DNA from: Bin5 sp965218625
GTDB taxonomy: Bacteria > Chloroflexota > Anaerolineae > Caldilineales > Caldilineaceae
Reading direction: 5' to 3'
Assembly (NCBI GenBank): GCA_965218625.1
Contig: CBDCLG010000014.1
Coordinates: 248,001 to 312,000, forward strand
Length of the DNA stretch: 64,000 bases
In this document: positions 35,673 through 46,809 of the stretch, piece after piece
How positions within the stretch are numbered: the first letter of the stretch is position 1
How the letters are laid out: each line of letters begins with the position of its first letter
The notes under the pieces: generated by a model
Databases searched by the model: none
What the model was told of the DNA's origin: nothing
The model's input: the letters and a program-made list of their open reading frames with translations, nothing else
Made by a program: the position numbers and the translations under genes

Positions 35673-38349
35673 TTAGTTTTTCTAGTTTGTCGTAGTAAGC
35701 CCAGGAGCGTTCGAACGAGACATCGGCGTAGTTGTGGATGCGGAAGGCGTCGTAATCATCACTTCCGAGGAAATGTCCGTACTTGGCAAGGAGAAAGGAT
35801 AGGGGGATGACGTCGTCGTCGATCCAGGAATCTGCAGTTTTCCACTGCACAATTTTCACTGTAGAGAGATTCTCCATGCTTGCTAGACTGGATTCGACAT
35901 CATACGCTTTCCTTAATGCGTACATAGGTGGAAGAAAGAGTGTTCTGGCGTCCAGAAAGATGTATTGGCGGCTGCGAGCGTGAGCGGGAATCAGGTAGAC
36001 AGCGCCATTGTCGCGGGGTAGTTGGGCCAACAAGTGCGCCAGAGCCGTCCAGTCCTCAGATGCACATGGGTCTGAGTGACAAGCGGTGAGGATGACGTGG
36101 TCGAGCATGATGTGGCCGCGGCGGCCGATGTCGTTGTCGAAGAGTTCCAGTTGCAGAGACTTTCCGGCGAGGTACCCCAGGGGATGGACAATCAGTCGGA
36201 ACTTTTCGCTCGGCATGAACAGTGGGGGATTCTCACCGCGCCAGAGTCCGGCTACTTTTCCATCGGCAAGCAGGCGCAAGCCGACGCTGTCAGTGTCGCC
36301 ACCGGCGATGAGGAAGGCGAGATACTGGTTTGGGGAGGCAGTAAAGGTTGGTGAGAGCGCTTTCCCGGTGGCCTGGTTTCCCTTTTCTGGGTGGTAGCTG
36401 GTGAGGAACGTGGAATCGGCTCGGCCCCAGATCAGAGCTTGGCCTTCGTAGTTGGGATGCTGGCTGAAGTTGGTGATGGCATCGCCGGACAGCTGCCAGT
36501 CATCGAGGCCGAGTTCGAAGTGGAACAGGATGCGTTCGCCAACGTAGGTGTCATCGCCGACGAGGAACTGATTGGAGGTGGGGTCGGTGGTTGAAAAGGT
36601 ATTTCTGGCCTTGAGGTCGCGGTGGGCGAAGCGGTCGGCAGCCCACTTTGCGTTGACGGCGTCGAAGGGCATCCAGAGTTCGGGGCCGAATTTGACGGCG
36701 TAGTTGGCGAGTTCAAGTGCCGCGGCAGCGCTGGATGCCGGTCGGAAAACTCTGAAGTTGACGCCCCGCTCTTTGAGGTATTCATGAGTTGGCCTACGGT
36801 CGTGTCCCATCCAGCGCTCGGCATTCGGGTGCGTGACCGGCGTGCGCGCTACGGTTGCATCTGCCAGGCCGTGGTAGTCGAGGAATCGCAGAGTGGGAAG
36901 GAAATATCCTCTACCCATGGCGCCTTCGGTGTGCAGGGCATCGTCGGGAATGATTCCGGGACCCATCTCTTCGTAAGGTTTCCACGACAGCGTGCCGCTA
37001 AGGTAGCCCATACGGTGACTGGCGGTGCGTGAAGCGACGCCAACTTTGGCGGCCTGCAAGCGCAGGTCGTTGGAGATGGCGGCGAACACCGCCATCCCGG
37101 GGGCGGCCAGTAGCCAGTCTGCGTCGTTCCTATTGAGTTCGAAATGTCGACTGACATTGGTCTTTTGTATCTCCGCCTTTTCGAAGAGCAAGGTGGCTTG
37201 CATCGAACTGGCATAAAACAGCACCGGAACAAAGAGGGCAAGAGTGAATGTATCCATGCGGACGAATGTGAATGTGTTGCGAGGGAGTTTTCGTAGTCCG
37301 GCGGAAATGGAGGAGCCGATAAGGGCGATGCCTTCGGCTGCGGGGAGGGCGAGGAGGGGCCAGTAGAAGTCGAGAGGGCGATATTCGAAGCGGTCGCCTC
37401 CGACCGGCAGCAGGTAGGCCATGTGTGCGATGACGCAGAGGAGCGGCAGGGCGTATATGCCATCGCGATGCCTCTGCCAGCGTACTCGGAGGGCGATGTA
37501 GGCCAGAGGCAGGAGGAGATAGAGTCCGGTTTCGATTGCGGCGGCAGAGAGGTAGCGGAAGCCGGACTCGTACCAGGGTCGGACGTGTTTGGCGTAGTAG
37601 GTATTAGGAAGCCATTCGCCGTAGTAGGCGTAGCGGAAGAGATAGTGTGCGGCGACTATGAGAGCGAAAGGAGCAACCAGGCAGGCAGTGTCCTTGACCA
37701 GTCTGGCGTCGATGGTTCTGTCTTTGGCCAGCCGCTGAAGGCCGAACCAAGCGAAGCAGCAGGCGGCGAGGAGGAGACCTTCGGGTCGGGTGAGTTCGGC
37801 GGCGGCGAGGCAGAGGGAGGCGGTGATGAGGCCGCGGCGGCTGTATTGGTAGAGGCTGAGGGTGACGACAGCTGCGACGATGAAGAAGGTGAACTGTCTG
37901 GTTTCGAGGCCGCCTCCGGAGGTCTAGACGGCGAAGGTGGCGCTGGAGCAGAGTAGGCCAAGTGCCATCCAGGCGACGAGGGAGCGGTGCTGCAGAGAAG
38001 GCAGGCGGGTGACCCACCAAAGAGTGGCGGCGATTGTTGCGGCGGTGTAGGCGACGGAGAGCCATGGAGCGGCGAGCTCTGGGCGGATGCCGAAGATGGC
38101 CCAGAGTGCGGCGAGTTCGAGTATCCAGAGGAAATTGGTATAGCCTTCGACGCGTTCGCCGGGATTGAAGACGAGGCCGTGGCCTTCGAGGAGGTTGCGT
38201 GTATAGCGGAAGCTGATGAATGCGTCGTCGCAGAGGAACCAGGCGACGCTTGAGAGCCAGGCCAGGAGCGCGAGCCATGGCAGGAAGGAGAGGAGCGACA
38301 GGGGAGACAGGTTCAGATGAGTTAAGGGTCTACTGAGCGATTTCGTCAT

Positions 38350-38512
38350 ATTGGAGCAGCTTGGCTGCCTAGGTCAGAACTTGCGCCGGGGCGGGCGTTC
38401 TTCCCTTCTTCCAGGTTTATGAACTCACTGTCCCACCGGACAGTTCGATGACAGTTACATGCCTCTTGTATTTGCGTGGATTCAGATCGATTGCCCTTGG
38501 GGCCTGAGGCGT
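38350..38512. other. Gap between pseudogene A and PQQ-dehydrogenase-like gene
   Basis: 163 bp without a gene. It probably contains the former promoter of the GT-C copy and the 3' end of the upstream transcript. Confidence 0.35.
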
Positions 38513-40078
38513 CTATCTGTTCTTCATTTTGGGAACGATCAGCTTGTAAATGTTTCCGTCGACATAGCCTGTCGCGTACAGGATTCCTGACTCGTCAGTG
38601 CCAATGCTGCTAATCGGAACCGTCATGGGCATGAGAGGCTTGCTTATCCATACGTCTCTTTCTTGTCGCCACAAAGACCAGACTTTCCCGGTGCAAAAGT
38701 CGGCATAGATAAACCGGCCCTCGTGGACCGCGCCGCCAACAACTGCGCATCCCTGCGTTCTGCCATAGGCGGCCACCGGCCAGACGGGATTGTCGACGGT
38801 TCCCTCTATCTCTTCGGTGGCGGAGATTCCTTCCCACATGGGCCAGCCATAGTTCTCACCCCCTATGCTATCCGCGGATTGAAAGTTGATCTCCTCGCTC
38901 GTCCACCATCCGGCATCGGGGATGTAGAGATCGCCCGTTTTCTGGTCAAAGGCAAAGCCCCAGGGGTTGCGAAGTCCCAGCGCCCATACTTCGGGCGAGT
39001 AGCCGGGTGTTGAAACAAATGGATTGTCAGCCGGAATGGCGTAGGGTTTCGCGCCCGACTCGACATTGATGCGCAGGATTTTGCCTAGTAAAGTGCCGGA
39101 ATCCTGTGCATGTGTGGGAATAAATTCTTGTTCGGTTACAAGACCGTCACCACTGCCAATGTAGAGGTATCCATCCTGCGGACCGAAGGCGATCGTGCCG
39201 CCATTGTGATGAATCCCCAGCTGTTTGATGGTCAGGATGATTTCCTCACTATCGGGGTCTGCCCTATTGGGGTCAGCGCTGGTTGTGAAGCGGCTGATGA
39301 CGGTGTCTCCGTTTGTGTCGGAATAACTTATATAGAACTGTCTACGGTCCACATAGGAAGGCGGGAAAGCGACATTCAGCAGTCCCATCTCAACCTCTTC
39401 TGCCGATACCCGTTCTGAAATGTCCAGGAAAGGTGTTTCGACGAGAAGGTCGTCTCTGACGATGCGGATGCGCCCCACTTTTTCGACTACAAAGAGGCGG
39501 CCGCTGCCATCCCCGGCATGTGTTAGTTGCACAGGACTTACTAAATCGAGTTCAATCCTGGAATGGAACCCTAGCAGCAAGGACGACGGGGCAAAAACCC
39601 GCACTTCACGCCATGCAATCCAACCTATCCCTTTGCGAGTAATGATACGCACTTCGGTGACGTGCTGGGGGGGATTGATAGAGATTTTCAAGGTGTCCTG
39701 GTCGGCGGTAGTCACGTTGGCGAGCCGCTTGGCAAGGGTAAGCACACGTGATTCATTTTTGAACCAGATTTCATGTGTTGTGGGGCCTTCCTCGACCTGG
39801 GAAACGGTTAGCTCGATCTTGTTGACCGGGTAGGGGTTTTCAAACTCGACGGCAAGCCACTGTGGGGCGAAATCTTGCGCGGACCACCAGGTTTCGGGGT
39901 CGCCGTCAACAGCGTTATACCTGCTCCATTCCTCAGCGGAAACGTTGACAGATCCCCAACCTGAGATATTGAGTGCCTTCTCTGGAATATCTGAGCACGC
40001 CGCCAAGAGCGCAGCTGCGGCAACGATTGCAAGGAATTCCAGTGTGAAACCTGAAATGCTTGACCGAATTCTGACCAT
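38513..40078 (-). CDS. PQQ-dependent sugar dehydrogenase-like lipoprotein with discoidin-like N-domain (copy 1)
   Basis: A 521-residue exported lipoprotein; the signal peptide ends with LLAAC and Cys28. Residues about 45-165 look like an F5/8-type (discoidin) carbohydrate-binding domain: NAVDGDPETWWSAQDFAPQW, then VTEVRIITRKGIGWIAWREV. The rest is a six-bladed beta-propeller of the glucose/sorbosone dehydrogenase type: THAGDGSGRLFVVEKVGRIR, IGSGDG, ALGLRNPWGFAFD and ENYGWPMWEG. It probably oxidises a surface or extracellular sugar. It is a paralogue of the gene at 59624-61258, with a similar upstream region. Confidence 0.82.
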   Translation of the reverse strand: MVRIRSSISGFTLEFLAIVAAAALLAACSDIPEKALNISGWGSVNVSAEEWSRYNAVDGDPETWWSAQDFAPQWLAVEFENPYPVNKIELTVSQVEEGPTTHEIWFKNESRVLTLAKRLANVTTADQDTLKISINPPQHVTEVRIITRKGIGWIAWREVRVFAPSSLLLGFHSRIELDLVSPVQLTHAGDGSGRLFVVEKVGRIRIVRDDLLVETPFLDISERVSAEEVEMGLLNVAFPPSYVDRRQFYISYSDTNGDTVISRFTTSADPNRADPDSEEIILTIKQLGIHHNGGTIAFGPQDGYLYIGSGDGLVTEQEFIPTHAQDSGTLLGKILRINVESGAKPYAIPADNPFVSTPGYSPEVWALGLRNPWGFAFDQKTGDLYIPDAGWWTSEEINFQSADSIGGENYGWPMWEGISATEEIEGTVDNPVWPVAAYGRTQGCAVVGGAVHEGRFIYADFCTGKVWSLWRQERDVWISKPLMPMTVPISSIGTDESGILYATGYVDGNIYKLIVPKMKNR

Positions 40079-40972
40079 GATTGCGATGCGATCTGCGAGG
40101 GTCTTCTCAAGTTGTGATATGACGGTGCCCCTGTTCTACTGTGTCCTCTCTACATAGCACACGAGGATATCGATGCAAGGGGGCTTCCTTGACACCGTGT
40201 GGACGTTTCCCAAGGGGCAAAGGAAGCGCGGGCTGACTGTGGCACCTGTTTTCGGGCATTAGGACGCGACATAAAGGAGGAAACGGTGGAGCCCGATGGC
40301 AGGTGGGCCTCACCTGGCCGACCATGTTGGGCACATTATCTAACCGTTTGGCCGAATTCGCCAAGGCAGCAGCGCGCAACAAGGCGTCACTCGGGGCAGA
40401 CCGTTCTCCAAGCGCCGGGCATCGTCAATACTCTTTGTGAACTCATCCGGTGTCGGTGCTTCTATTGGCGCGATGGGCGGGGGCGAATTCTGCAGTCCCG
40501 ACAGACGGCGTCAAACCTTTTGAGTTGGCGGAAGATGGTGCCACAATTTAAGATTTACAGGTGATGCGGCAAAAGGTCTCGCACCAGGGGCGGCTGAGGG
40601 TTTCAATGTACAAGACATCGTCGACGTTGCAGGCGGCCGCCGAAAGGGGAAAGGGGGTTGTCTCGGCCTCGTGCGCTGGATCGTTGCAGCGTTTCAGCTT
40701 CCGGCCTTTGTTTAAGATCTGGCGAGCGGCCTCAACACGCCGGTAGGCGCGCTTCTTTGGGGCCGGGCGTATCCGAACGTGCGCCACTATTTTCCCCAGC
40801 CCCTCAGGTCGCGCCTTTCCTTTTGGGCGGCACGATCGTACGCGGCCTCTCGTGCATTCTCACGAAGCTGGCAGGTTACCGGCCCGAACAGGTCCTTGCC
40901 TCAGAGCCGTCTCGAAGCGAAACCAGTCAACATCGTTCTATGGACGAAGCAGCCACCTTTGGAAAGGGACCA
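40079..40972. other. Divergent intergenic region
   Basis: About 890 bp between the dehydrogenase-like gene and the glycosyltransferase, which are divergent. No gene is supported; the short frames look like shadows. The part from 40290 to 40400 is a diverged match of 61445-61560, lying upstream of the second dehydrogenase-like gene. Confidence 0.5.
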
Positions 40973-43432
40973 ATGTTCGACTTCCTCCAATGGCATGGGA
41001 AGCAGTTTAGAATCGGCAGCCGCACTGACGTCGTACTTTCCGTCGCCGTGTTCCTGGCAAGCCTGACACTTTACTCTTGGCACTGGCTTACAGTGCAGCC
41101 GGCGATAAATCACGATGCGTCCAGGTTGGGTCTGTACGCGGTTGACCTGTTAGAAGAGAGTGCGTTTCCTCTATACGTATATCATCAATATTCGGCATAT
41201 CCCTTCATCATCTACGTGCAGTCCCTCGTATTTGCCCTATTTGGATACAGTGATGTCGGTGTGCAAGGAATCACGGTTGTGGGGGCAGCGCTAACTTCAC
41301 CGGCGATCTATTGGGCATCACGCTGGCTTTTCGAGGGCCGAGGCGTCGTTTTTGCCCGCAGAGCAGGGTTGATTGCGGCCTTGGGGCTGGCACTTTCTGC
41401 GACTTTTGCTTCGCTTTCCCATTCCGGCATTGAAACTGTTCTCTTACCCGTATTTGAAGCGGCGGTGATTGCATTTGTCTGGCGCGGTTTCCGACGAGGG
41501 CGTAAGCTGGACTTCGTATTGGCCGGTCTTTTGGTCGGTGTCAGCCAGTATGTCTATATCGTAGCGCGTTTCTTTCCTGTAGCGCTAGCCGTAGCGAGCG
41601 CTGGCGCACTGTTGGCGAATCGTCAACTGCTGGCGCAGTGGCGTAGTCTGATATGGGCGGCAGCGGCTTCGGCCCTGGTTGCTTTGCCGCAGTGGGTCTT
41701 GTACTTCACCTTTCCCTATACTTTTGTGGCGCGAGTCTCGAATCCGGCTGAGCCTACAGGGGGGCAGTTTGTTTTTGAACTGGCCGATCCTGTCGCCGTG
41801 GTTGCCGCCAAAGTGATAAACCAGATGGCTACGTTGGGCTGGCGCTACGGCGATGTTTCCAATCCGTTTGAATTCAAGCCCTTCTTGACTTCCGTCCTCG
41901 CTGTATGTCTCGTTGTTGGCATTGCGGTGGTCATTTTCAAGAGGCGAGACGGGCATGTCTTCTGTCTGCTGATGATGGTGTTGATGCTCTTGCCGGAACT
42001 TCTGACCTACGAGAAGTTCGATCCAGTTAGCATCAATTTCTCTCGGCTGTCCGCGGCAGTTCCGTTCATCTTTATTGTAGCTGGATTGGGGACTGCCAGC
42101 ATCTGGGCATGGATAGAAAACAGGCGTCGCTTTCCTTACTGGGTTGGCAATTCCGTCCTGGTCGTTGTACTGCTGTCCGGATTTTTACGCCAATGGGACT
42201 ATGTTTCGCGAATCAGACCGTACCTCCACCTTACATTCGGCAGACACACTTTGGAATTTACTGAAATTGGAGAATACATCGGGAATCATCTTGACAGGCC
42301 GATACTGTTGCCTACCTACCAGTATCAGTACGTGTTCAAACCATACGCTTTTCTTCTGGCTGAGCATTTTCCGCGGCGAAGGGCTGGATGGGACGCAGCA
42401 TTGAAGCAGGATGAGAAGGTTACTGTAATTCAACTGGAATTGCCTAACGAATTTCCCGAAGATTGGGTCTTGCTTAAGGACGGAAAGGTTCACTTTCTTC
42501 CACCCATGCCGGAGATCGTCGAGCCGCTGAATGGGGAGCGGACGGCAATTCTGAATAGTCAGGGCGGCAGGGTAGCGGAAGCTTTCGAGGCGCGCTGGCA
42601 AGGCGAGCGTCAGGAATTCTCACCCGTCGAGGCTGCATTTGAAAATCATCTGAACCTGGTCGGTTATCAGAGCAGCGATTTTGAACCAGGGTTGCCGCTC
42701 AAAGTAACCCTGTATTGGGAGCCGGCGCAGAGGATTCAGAGGGATGTTGAGCTGATCGTGCAACTCTACGATCCACTTCGGTCCAGGATGGTTGTTGATG
42801 ACCTGGTCTGGCCTCTGAACGGCGTATTTCGCATGCGTGTTTGGCATCCGGAGCAGATAATGCCTCTGAGCCATTCACTTCAGGTTCCTGAGAATCTTCC
42901 TCCCGGCCCATATCAGCTGAGAGTTGGTCTATTTGACGTGATCGCGCGCGAGCGGATTCCTCTGGTTACCGATCAGGCCATGCACCTTGTCAAGACATAC
43001 AAGGTTTTTCTGCCAAGAGACGACCGTGTGCCGGCGGTTTCTACATCGATCAATTTTGGGGATCTGATAGAACTCAGAGGTTATACCCTGACGCCAGTCC
43101 AAGATGGCCTGAAGGTCACCCTCTTCTGGCGGGCAACGGAGTCTCCCGAGGTTGACTATACCTCGTTTGTTCATGTCGTTGACGCGGATGGCAGGATTGT
43201 TGTCCAGTCGGACATGCAGCCGCTCGATGGCCGCTACCCGACATCAGTCTGGTCGCCGGGGGAGGAGATCGTAGAAGAGCGCATTGTCACCTCGATACCC
43301 GATGGTGAGCATCGGATTCTGATCGGGTGGTATCAGCATCTGGATGGTGGCTGGGAGCGATTGCCAGTTGTTTCGGTAGGGAGTTCCTCGGAGAATGACT
43401 ATGCTCTTTTGGACACGATCAGACTGCCCTGA
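40973..43432 (+). CDS. GT-C family glycosyltransferase (ArnT/PMT-like) with C-terminal beta domains
   Basis: About 819 residues from ATG 40973, preceded by GGAAAGGGA; the longer frame reads through non-coding leader. The N-terminal 430 residues hold many membrane segments (VLSVAVFLASLTLYSW, then HDASRLGLYAVDLLEESAFP, where Asp48 is a candidate catalytic residue). The last 300 residues carry two beta domains (LVGYQSSDFEPGLPLKVTLY, then RGYTLTPVQDGLKVTLFWRA and FVHVVDADGRIVVQSD), an arrangement I associate with Chloroflexota glycosyltransferases. It probably adds lipid-linked sugars to extracytoplasmic glycans. It stands on the opposite strand to the GT-C array, which it only distantly resembles. 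Confidence 0.8.
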   Translation: MFDFLQWHGKQFRIGSRTDVVLSVAVFLASLTLYSWHWLTVQPAINHDASRLGLYAVDLLEESAFPLYVYHQYSAYPFIIYVQSLVFALFGYSDVGVQGITVVGAALTSPAIYWASRWLFEGRGVVFARRAGLIAALGLALSATFASLSHSGIETVLLPVFEAAVIAFVWRGFRRGRKLDFVLAGLLVGVSQYVYIVARFFPVALAVASAGALLANRQLLAQWRSLIWAAAASALVALPQWVLYFTFPYTFVARVSNPAEPTGGQFVFELADPVAVVAAKVINQMATLGWRYGDVSNPFEFKPFLTSVLAVCLVVGIAVVIFKRRDGHVFCLLMMVLMLLPELLTYEKFDPVSINFSRLSAAVPFIFIVAGLGTASIWAWIENRRRFPYWVGNSVLVVVLLSGFLRQWDYVSRIRPYLHLTFGRHTLEFTEIGEYIGNHLDRPILLPTYQYQYVFKPYAFLLAEHFPRRRAGWDAALKQDEKVTVIQLELPNEFPEDWVLLKDGKVHFLPPMPEIVEPLNGERTAILNSQGGRVAEAFEARWQGERQEFSPVEAAFENHLNLVGYQSSDFEPGLPLKVTLYWEPAQRIQRDVELIVQLYDPLRSRMVVDDLVWPLNGVFRMRVWHPEQIMPLSHSLQVPENLPPGPYQLRVGLFDVIARERIPLVTDQAMHLVKTYKVFLPRDDRVPAVSTSINFGDLIELRGYTLTPVQDGLKVTLFWRATESPEVDYTSFVHVVDADGRIVVQSDMQPLDGRYPTSVWSPGEEIVEERIVTSIPDGEHRILIGWYQHLDGGWERLPVVSVGSSSENDYALLDTIRLP

Positions 43433-43710
43433 TGACGGTGGCCAGAGGCGATTCAGCCGAAGTAGACGCAACGGAATGTGAGGTGGATTGACATAAGTTC
43501 ACGCGGGCAATACGGCACGGTTGACGTAGCTTTCGTTTGATTTTCCCCGCTTCCCACGGGCTCCATCGCGGGGTAGGAAACGCGCTCCAAGGCCTTGCGC
43601 GGTGTGTGGGAGCTCGGTTCATTTAGGCAACTGAATGAGGGAGGGGAGGCAATCCGGCTACTTATGGTTGGGTTGCTGGTATGCGCGCATCATGTCCGGT
43701 CGTGCGTGGG
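43433..43710. other. Convergent gap with a possible hairpin
   Basis: 278 bp between converging genes. CCCCGC and GCGGGG near 43546-43575 could form a 6-bp stem with a loop of about 19 bases; no U-run follows. No gene seen. Confidence 0.35.
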
Positions 43711-46700
43711 CTACTTGTCATTGTGTTTGGACAGGCGGAGGCGTGCGAGTGTTGTTTCGGGTTGCCAGACATCTATCTGGACGGTGGGGACCTGGGAATT
43801 GAAATCGTAGACGACCAGGCGCAGATCGTAATCGCCGGGTGGGAGTTCGGGCGGGAGGAGTAGGATTGCGGTGGTATTGACTGTATTTCCTGCGGGCCAG
43901 TGGCTGGTGGGTCTGTGGTTTGGGTTCCAGAGGACGGCGTCCTGCTGGAAGGCCAGTTGATCGTCAGCGTTGTAGAGGCGTAGGGAGGTGACAAAGTCTA
44001 TATCCAGGTCGGGTTGTGTCTGCCACTGGAGGACGGCCCAGAGGGCGCGTTTCTGTTTCAGGTTGAGGCGTTGACCGAGAGGTAGTTGTTCTGCGTCGTG
44101 GCCGAGGGCGAGGCCTTGGAGAGTGATGCCGGCGTCGTATTTGATGTTGAGGGGCCCGGGCTGTACATAAGAAGACCAGGGGCGTTCGAAGGAGATATCG
44201 GTGTAGTTGTAGACGGCAAAGTGTTGGTAGTCGTGGCTGTTGAGGAAGCGGCCGTATTTGGTAAGGAGGAGGTTCAAGGGTTGTGCGTCGTTGTCGATCC
44301 ATGGGCTGTCGGAATTCCACTCTACGATTCTTACGTTGGAGAGGTCAGGCATGGCTGCGAGAGCGGACTCCAGTCTATGCGCCAGATTGGGAGCGTTCAT
44401 TGGGAAGACGTGGACTGGGGATATGCCGTGTGACCGGAGGTGGTATTCGACCGAGCGATGGTTGAGGAAGCCTGGGACGAGGAAGAGGGCGTTGTCGAGT
44501 GGTGGGAGGTGTTCGAGGGATAGGGCAAGAGCGGGCGGTTCGGTTGGGCAGAGGAGGCAGGTGGCGAGCAGGAGGTGGTCGAGCATGATGTGGCCGTTGT
44601 CGCCGAGTTCGTAGTCGAAGAGTTGGAGTTGCAGTGTTTTGCCGGCGACGTAGCCGAGGGGATGGACGATGAGGTTGAAGCGGTCGGAACTGCTGGCGCG
44701 CCAGACGGCGGTTACTTCGCCGTCGGCGAGGAGGCGGAGGCCGACGCCATTGATATTGCCGCCGGCGATGAGGAAAGTGAGGTAATGGTTGATTGTAGCA
44801 GTGAAGGTCGGTGAGGTGGCATCTCCGGTGGCCTGGTTTCCAATGTTGTGGTGGTAGGAGGTAAGGAAGCCGTTGTCGGCGCGGTTCCAGAGGAGCTGTT
44901 GGTCAAGGTAGTTAGCGTGCTGGTTGAAGTTGGAGAAGGCCTGACCAGACAGAAGCCAGCCGTCGAAGCCGTTGTTGAAGTGGGCGAGGAACTGTTCGCC
45001 GACAAAGGAATGTTGGCCGACGAGGAAGAGATTATTTTCGGGTTTGGAGGTTGAGAAGGTGTTTTTGGCCTTCAGGTCGTGTTCGGCGAAGCGGTCAGTA
45101 GCCCACTGTGCGTTGACGGCATTGAAGGGCATCCAGAGGTCGGGACCGAACTTGACGGCGAAGTCAGCGACGTCCAGCGCGTCGGCGGCGCTGGAGGCTA
45201 CCGGGTAGATCTTAAAGTTGACGCCCCGCTGCTTGATGTATTCAGGTGTGGGGCCGCGGTCATGCGCCATAATGCGATGTTGGTTGGGATTGGTGACTGG
45301 CGTATGGGCCACATTCGCGTCGGTCAAACCATGAAAGTCGACGACCTTCAGGTCTGGAATGTAATAGAACTTGCCGAGGCCGCCATCAAGGGCCAGGGCG
45401 TCATCAGGAATGAAACCGCGCTCCATTTTTTCGTAGGGTTTATATCGTTGTTCTTGCTCGATTTGGAAACCGCGATGCTCGGGGAGTGGAGAGGCGACGT
45501 TTTGTTGGGTAGACTGCCGGCGCAGGTCGTTGGAGATGGCGACGAGTGGTGGCATGCCGGGCGCGGCCAGCAGCCAGCCTGCGTTTTTTTGGTCAAGTTT
45601 GACATAGAGGAATGTCGTACGTCCGTGTATTGTGGCGCCCTCGAATAGCAGAGCACCCTGAACGGCATTGGCGTAGAAGAGGATTGGCAGGAAGAGAACG
45701 ATCGTGTAGGTCTGCCTGCCGGCCGCCCAGCCGGGTACACGCGGCAAACTGCGGAGGCCGGTCGCGGCCTTGGCGCCGAGCAGGGCGATGGCATTGGCGG
45801 CTGGGAGAGCGAGGAGAGGCCAGTAGAAGTCGAGGGGACGGTATTCGAAGTGGTCGCCGCCGATGGGTAGGAGGTAGGCCATGTGAGCGAAGACGCAGAG
45901 TAGGGAGAGGGCGTAGATGCCGTCGCGGTGCGACTGCCATCGTGAGCGGAGGGCGAAGAAAGCGAGTGGCAGGAGGAGGTAGAGTCCGGTTTCGATAGCG
46001 GCGGCAACGAGGTATCGGAAGCCGGACTCGTACCAGGGTCGGACGTGTTTGGCGTAGTAGGTATTTGGCAGCCATTCGCCGTAGTAGGCGTAACGGAAGA
46101 GGAAGTGGGCGGCGACGATGAGGGCGAAAGGTGCAACGAGGCAGGCTGTGTCTTTGACCAGTTTGGCGTTGACGGATCTGTCTTTGGCGAGTCGTTGGAG
46201 TGCGAACCAGGCGAAGCAGCAGGCGGCGAGCAGGAGACCTTCAGGTCGGGTGAGTTCGGCGGCGGCGAGGCAGAGTGAGGCGGCGATGAGGCCGGTGCGG
46301 TTGTGTTGGTAGAGGCTGAGGCAGACGACGGCGGCGACGATGAAGAAGGTGAACTGACGTGTTTCGAGGCCGCCGCCGGAGGTCCAGACGGCGAAGGTGG
46401 CGCTTGTGCAGAGGAGACCGAGTGTCATCCAGGCGATGAGGGAACGGGATTGTAGTGAGGGGAGGCGAGCGGTCCACCAAAGGACGGCGGTGATGGTGGC
46501 GGCGGTGTAGACGACGGATAGCCAGGGGGCGGCGAATTCGGGACGGATGTCGAAGATAGCCCAGAGTGCGGCGAGTTCGAGGATCCAGAGGAAATTGGTG
46601 TAGCCTTCGACGCGTTCGCCGGGGTTGAAGACGAGGCCGTGGCCTTCGAGGAGGTTGCGGGTGTAGCGGAAGCTGATGAAGGCGTCGTCTGTGAGGAACC

Positions 46701-46809
46701 AGGCGACGGAGGCGAGCCAGGCCAGGAGTGCGAGCCATGGCAGGAGGGAGAGGAGAGAAAGAGGGGACAGGTTGAGGTTCGCCAGGGGCTTCCGCAAGGA
46801 AACGATCAT
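43711..46809 (-). CDS. GT-C-type membrane glycosyltransferase paralogue B
   Basis: About 1,032 residues from ATG 46809; this start was preferred because it aligns with the paralogues, putting Asp-Asp at 41-42. An N-terminal multi-pass region reaches about residue 390. EGHGLVFNPGERVEGYTNF follows the Asp-Asp loop, as in arabinofuranosyltransferase-like GT-C proteins. The soluble part has a variable segment (about 385-540), a beta module (FDGWLLSGQAFSNFNQHANY, then IMLDHLLLATC) and a C-terminal beta domain (FVTSLRLYNADDQLAF, then PTVQIDVWQPETTLARLRLS). Its role is probably addition of a sugar to an extracytoplasmic glycan; donor and acceptor are unknown. Patches match copy F closely. Confidence 0.82.
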   Translation of the reverse strand: MIVSLRKPLANLNLSPLSLLSLLPWLALLAWLASVAWFLTDDAFISFRYTRNLLEGHGLVFNPGERVEGYTNFLWILELAALWAIFDIRPEFAAPWLSVVYTAATITAVLWWTARLPSLQSRSLIAWMTLGLLCTSATFAVWTSGGGLETRQFTFFIVAAVVCLSLYQHNRTGLIAASLCLAAAELTRPEGLLLAACCFAWFALQRLAKDRSVNAKLVKDTACLVAPFALIVAAHFLFRYAYYGEWLPNTYYAKHVRPWYESGFRYLVAAAIETGLYLLLPLAFFALRSRWQSHRDGIYALSLLCVFAHMAYLLPIGGDHFEYRPLDFYWPLLALPAANAIALLGAKAATGLRSLPRVPGWAAGRQTYTIVLFLPILFYANAVQGALLFEGATIHGRTTFLYVKLDQKNAGWLLAAPGMPPLVAISNDLRRQSTQQNVASPLPEHRGFQIEQEQRYKPYEKMERGFIPDDALALDGGLGKFYYIPDLKVVDFHGLTDANVAHTPVTNPNQHRIMAHDRGPTPEYIKQRGVNFKIYPVASSAADALDVADFAVKFGPDLWMPFNAVNAQWATDRFAEHDLKAKNTFSTSKPENNLFLVGQHSFVGEQFLAHFNNGFDGWLLSGQAFSNFNQHANYLDQQLLWNRADNGFLTSYHHNIGNQATGDATSPTFTATINHYLTFLIAGGNINGVGLRLLADGEVTAVWRASSSDRFNLIVHPLGYVAGKTLQLQLFDYELGDNGHIMLDHLLLATCLLCPTEPPALALSLEHLPPLDNALFLVPGFLNHRSVEYHLRSHGISPVHVFPMNAPNLAHRLESALAAMPDLSNVRIVEWNSDSPWIDNDAQPLNLLLTKYGRFLNSHDYQHFAVYNYTDISFERPWSSYVQPGPLNIKYDAGITLQGLALGHDAEQLPLGQRLNLKQKRALWAVLQWQTQPDLDIDFVTSLRLYNADDQLAFQQDAVLWNPNHRPTSHWPAGNTVNTTAILLLPPELPPGDYDLRLVVYDFNSQVPTVQIDVWQPETTLARLRLSKHNDK

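Larger units (their letters stand above)
34014..38349 (-). pseudogene. GT-C-type membrane glycosyltransferase paralogue A, broken by TAG and an IS element
   Basis: The minus-strand copy starts at ATG 38349 and aligns with its paralogues over the full length. Asp-Asp sits at residues 41-42 (FLCDDAFISFRY). Two lesions break it. Trp142 (paralogues read FAVWTSGGG) is a TAG at 37924-37926. An IS5-family element (34452-35672) splits the frame after residue LEKL. Removing the element and one TTAG copy joins DKLEKL to TVKFDGVIALNAVALGH in frame. I found no other lesion in the part I translated, so inactivation looks recent. A truncated product of 141 residues is the most that could be made. It lies next to the first PQQ-dehydrogenase-like gene. 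Confidence 0.85.

Noticed and set aside
19815..37926. TAG recoding, suggested by two in-frame TAG codons (19815 and 37924)
   Set aside because: Several intact genes here end in TAG (for example hicB and the antitoxin ending at 14900), so TAG is a normal stop.
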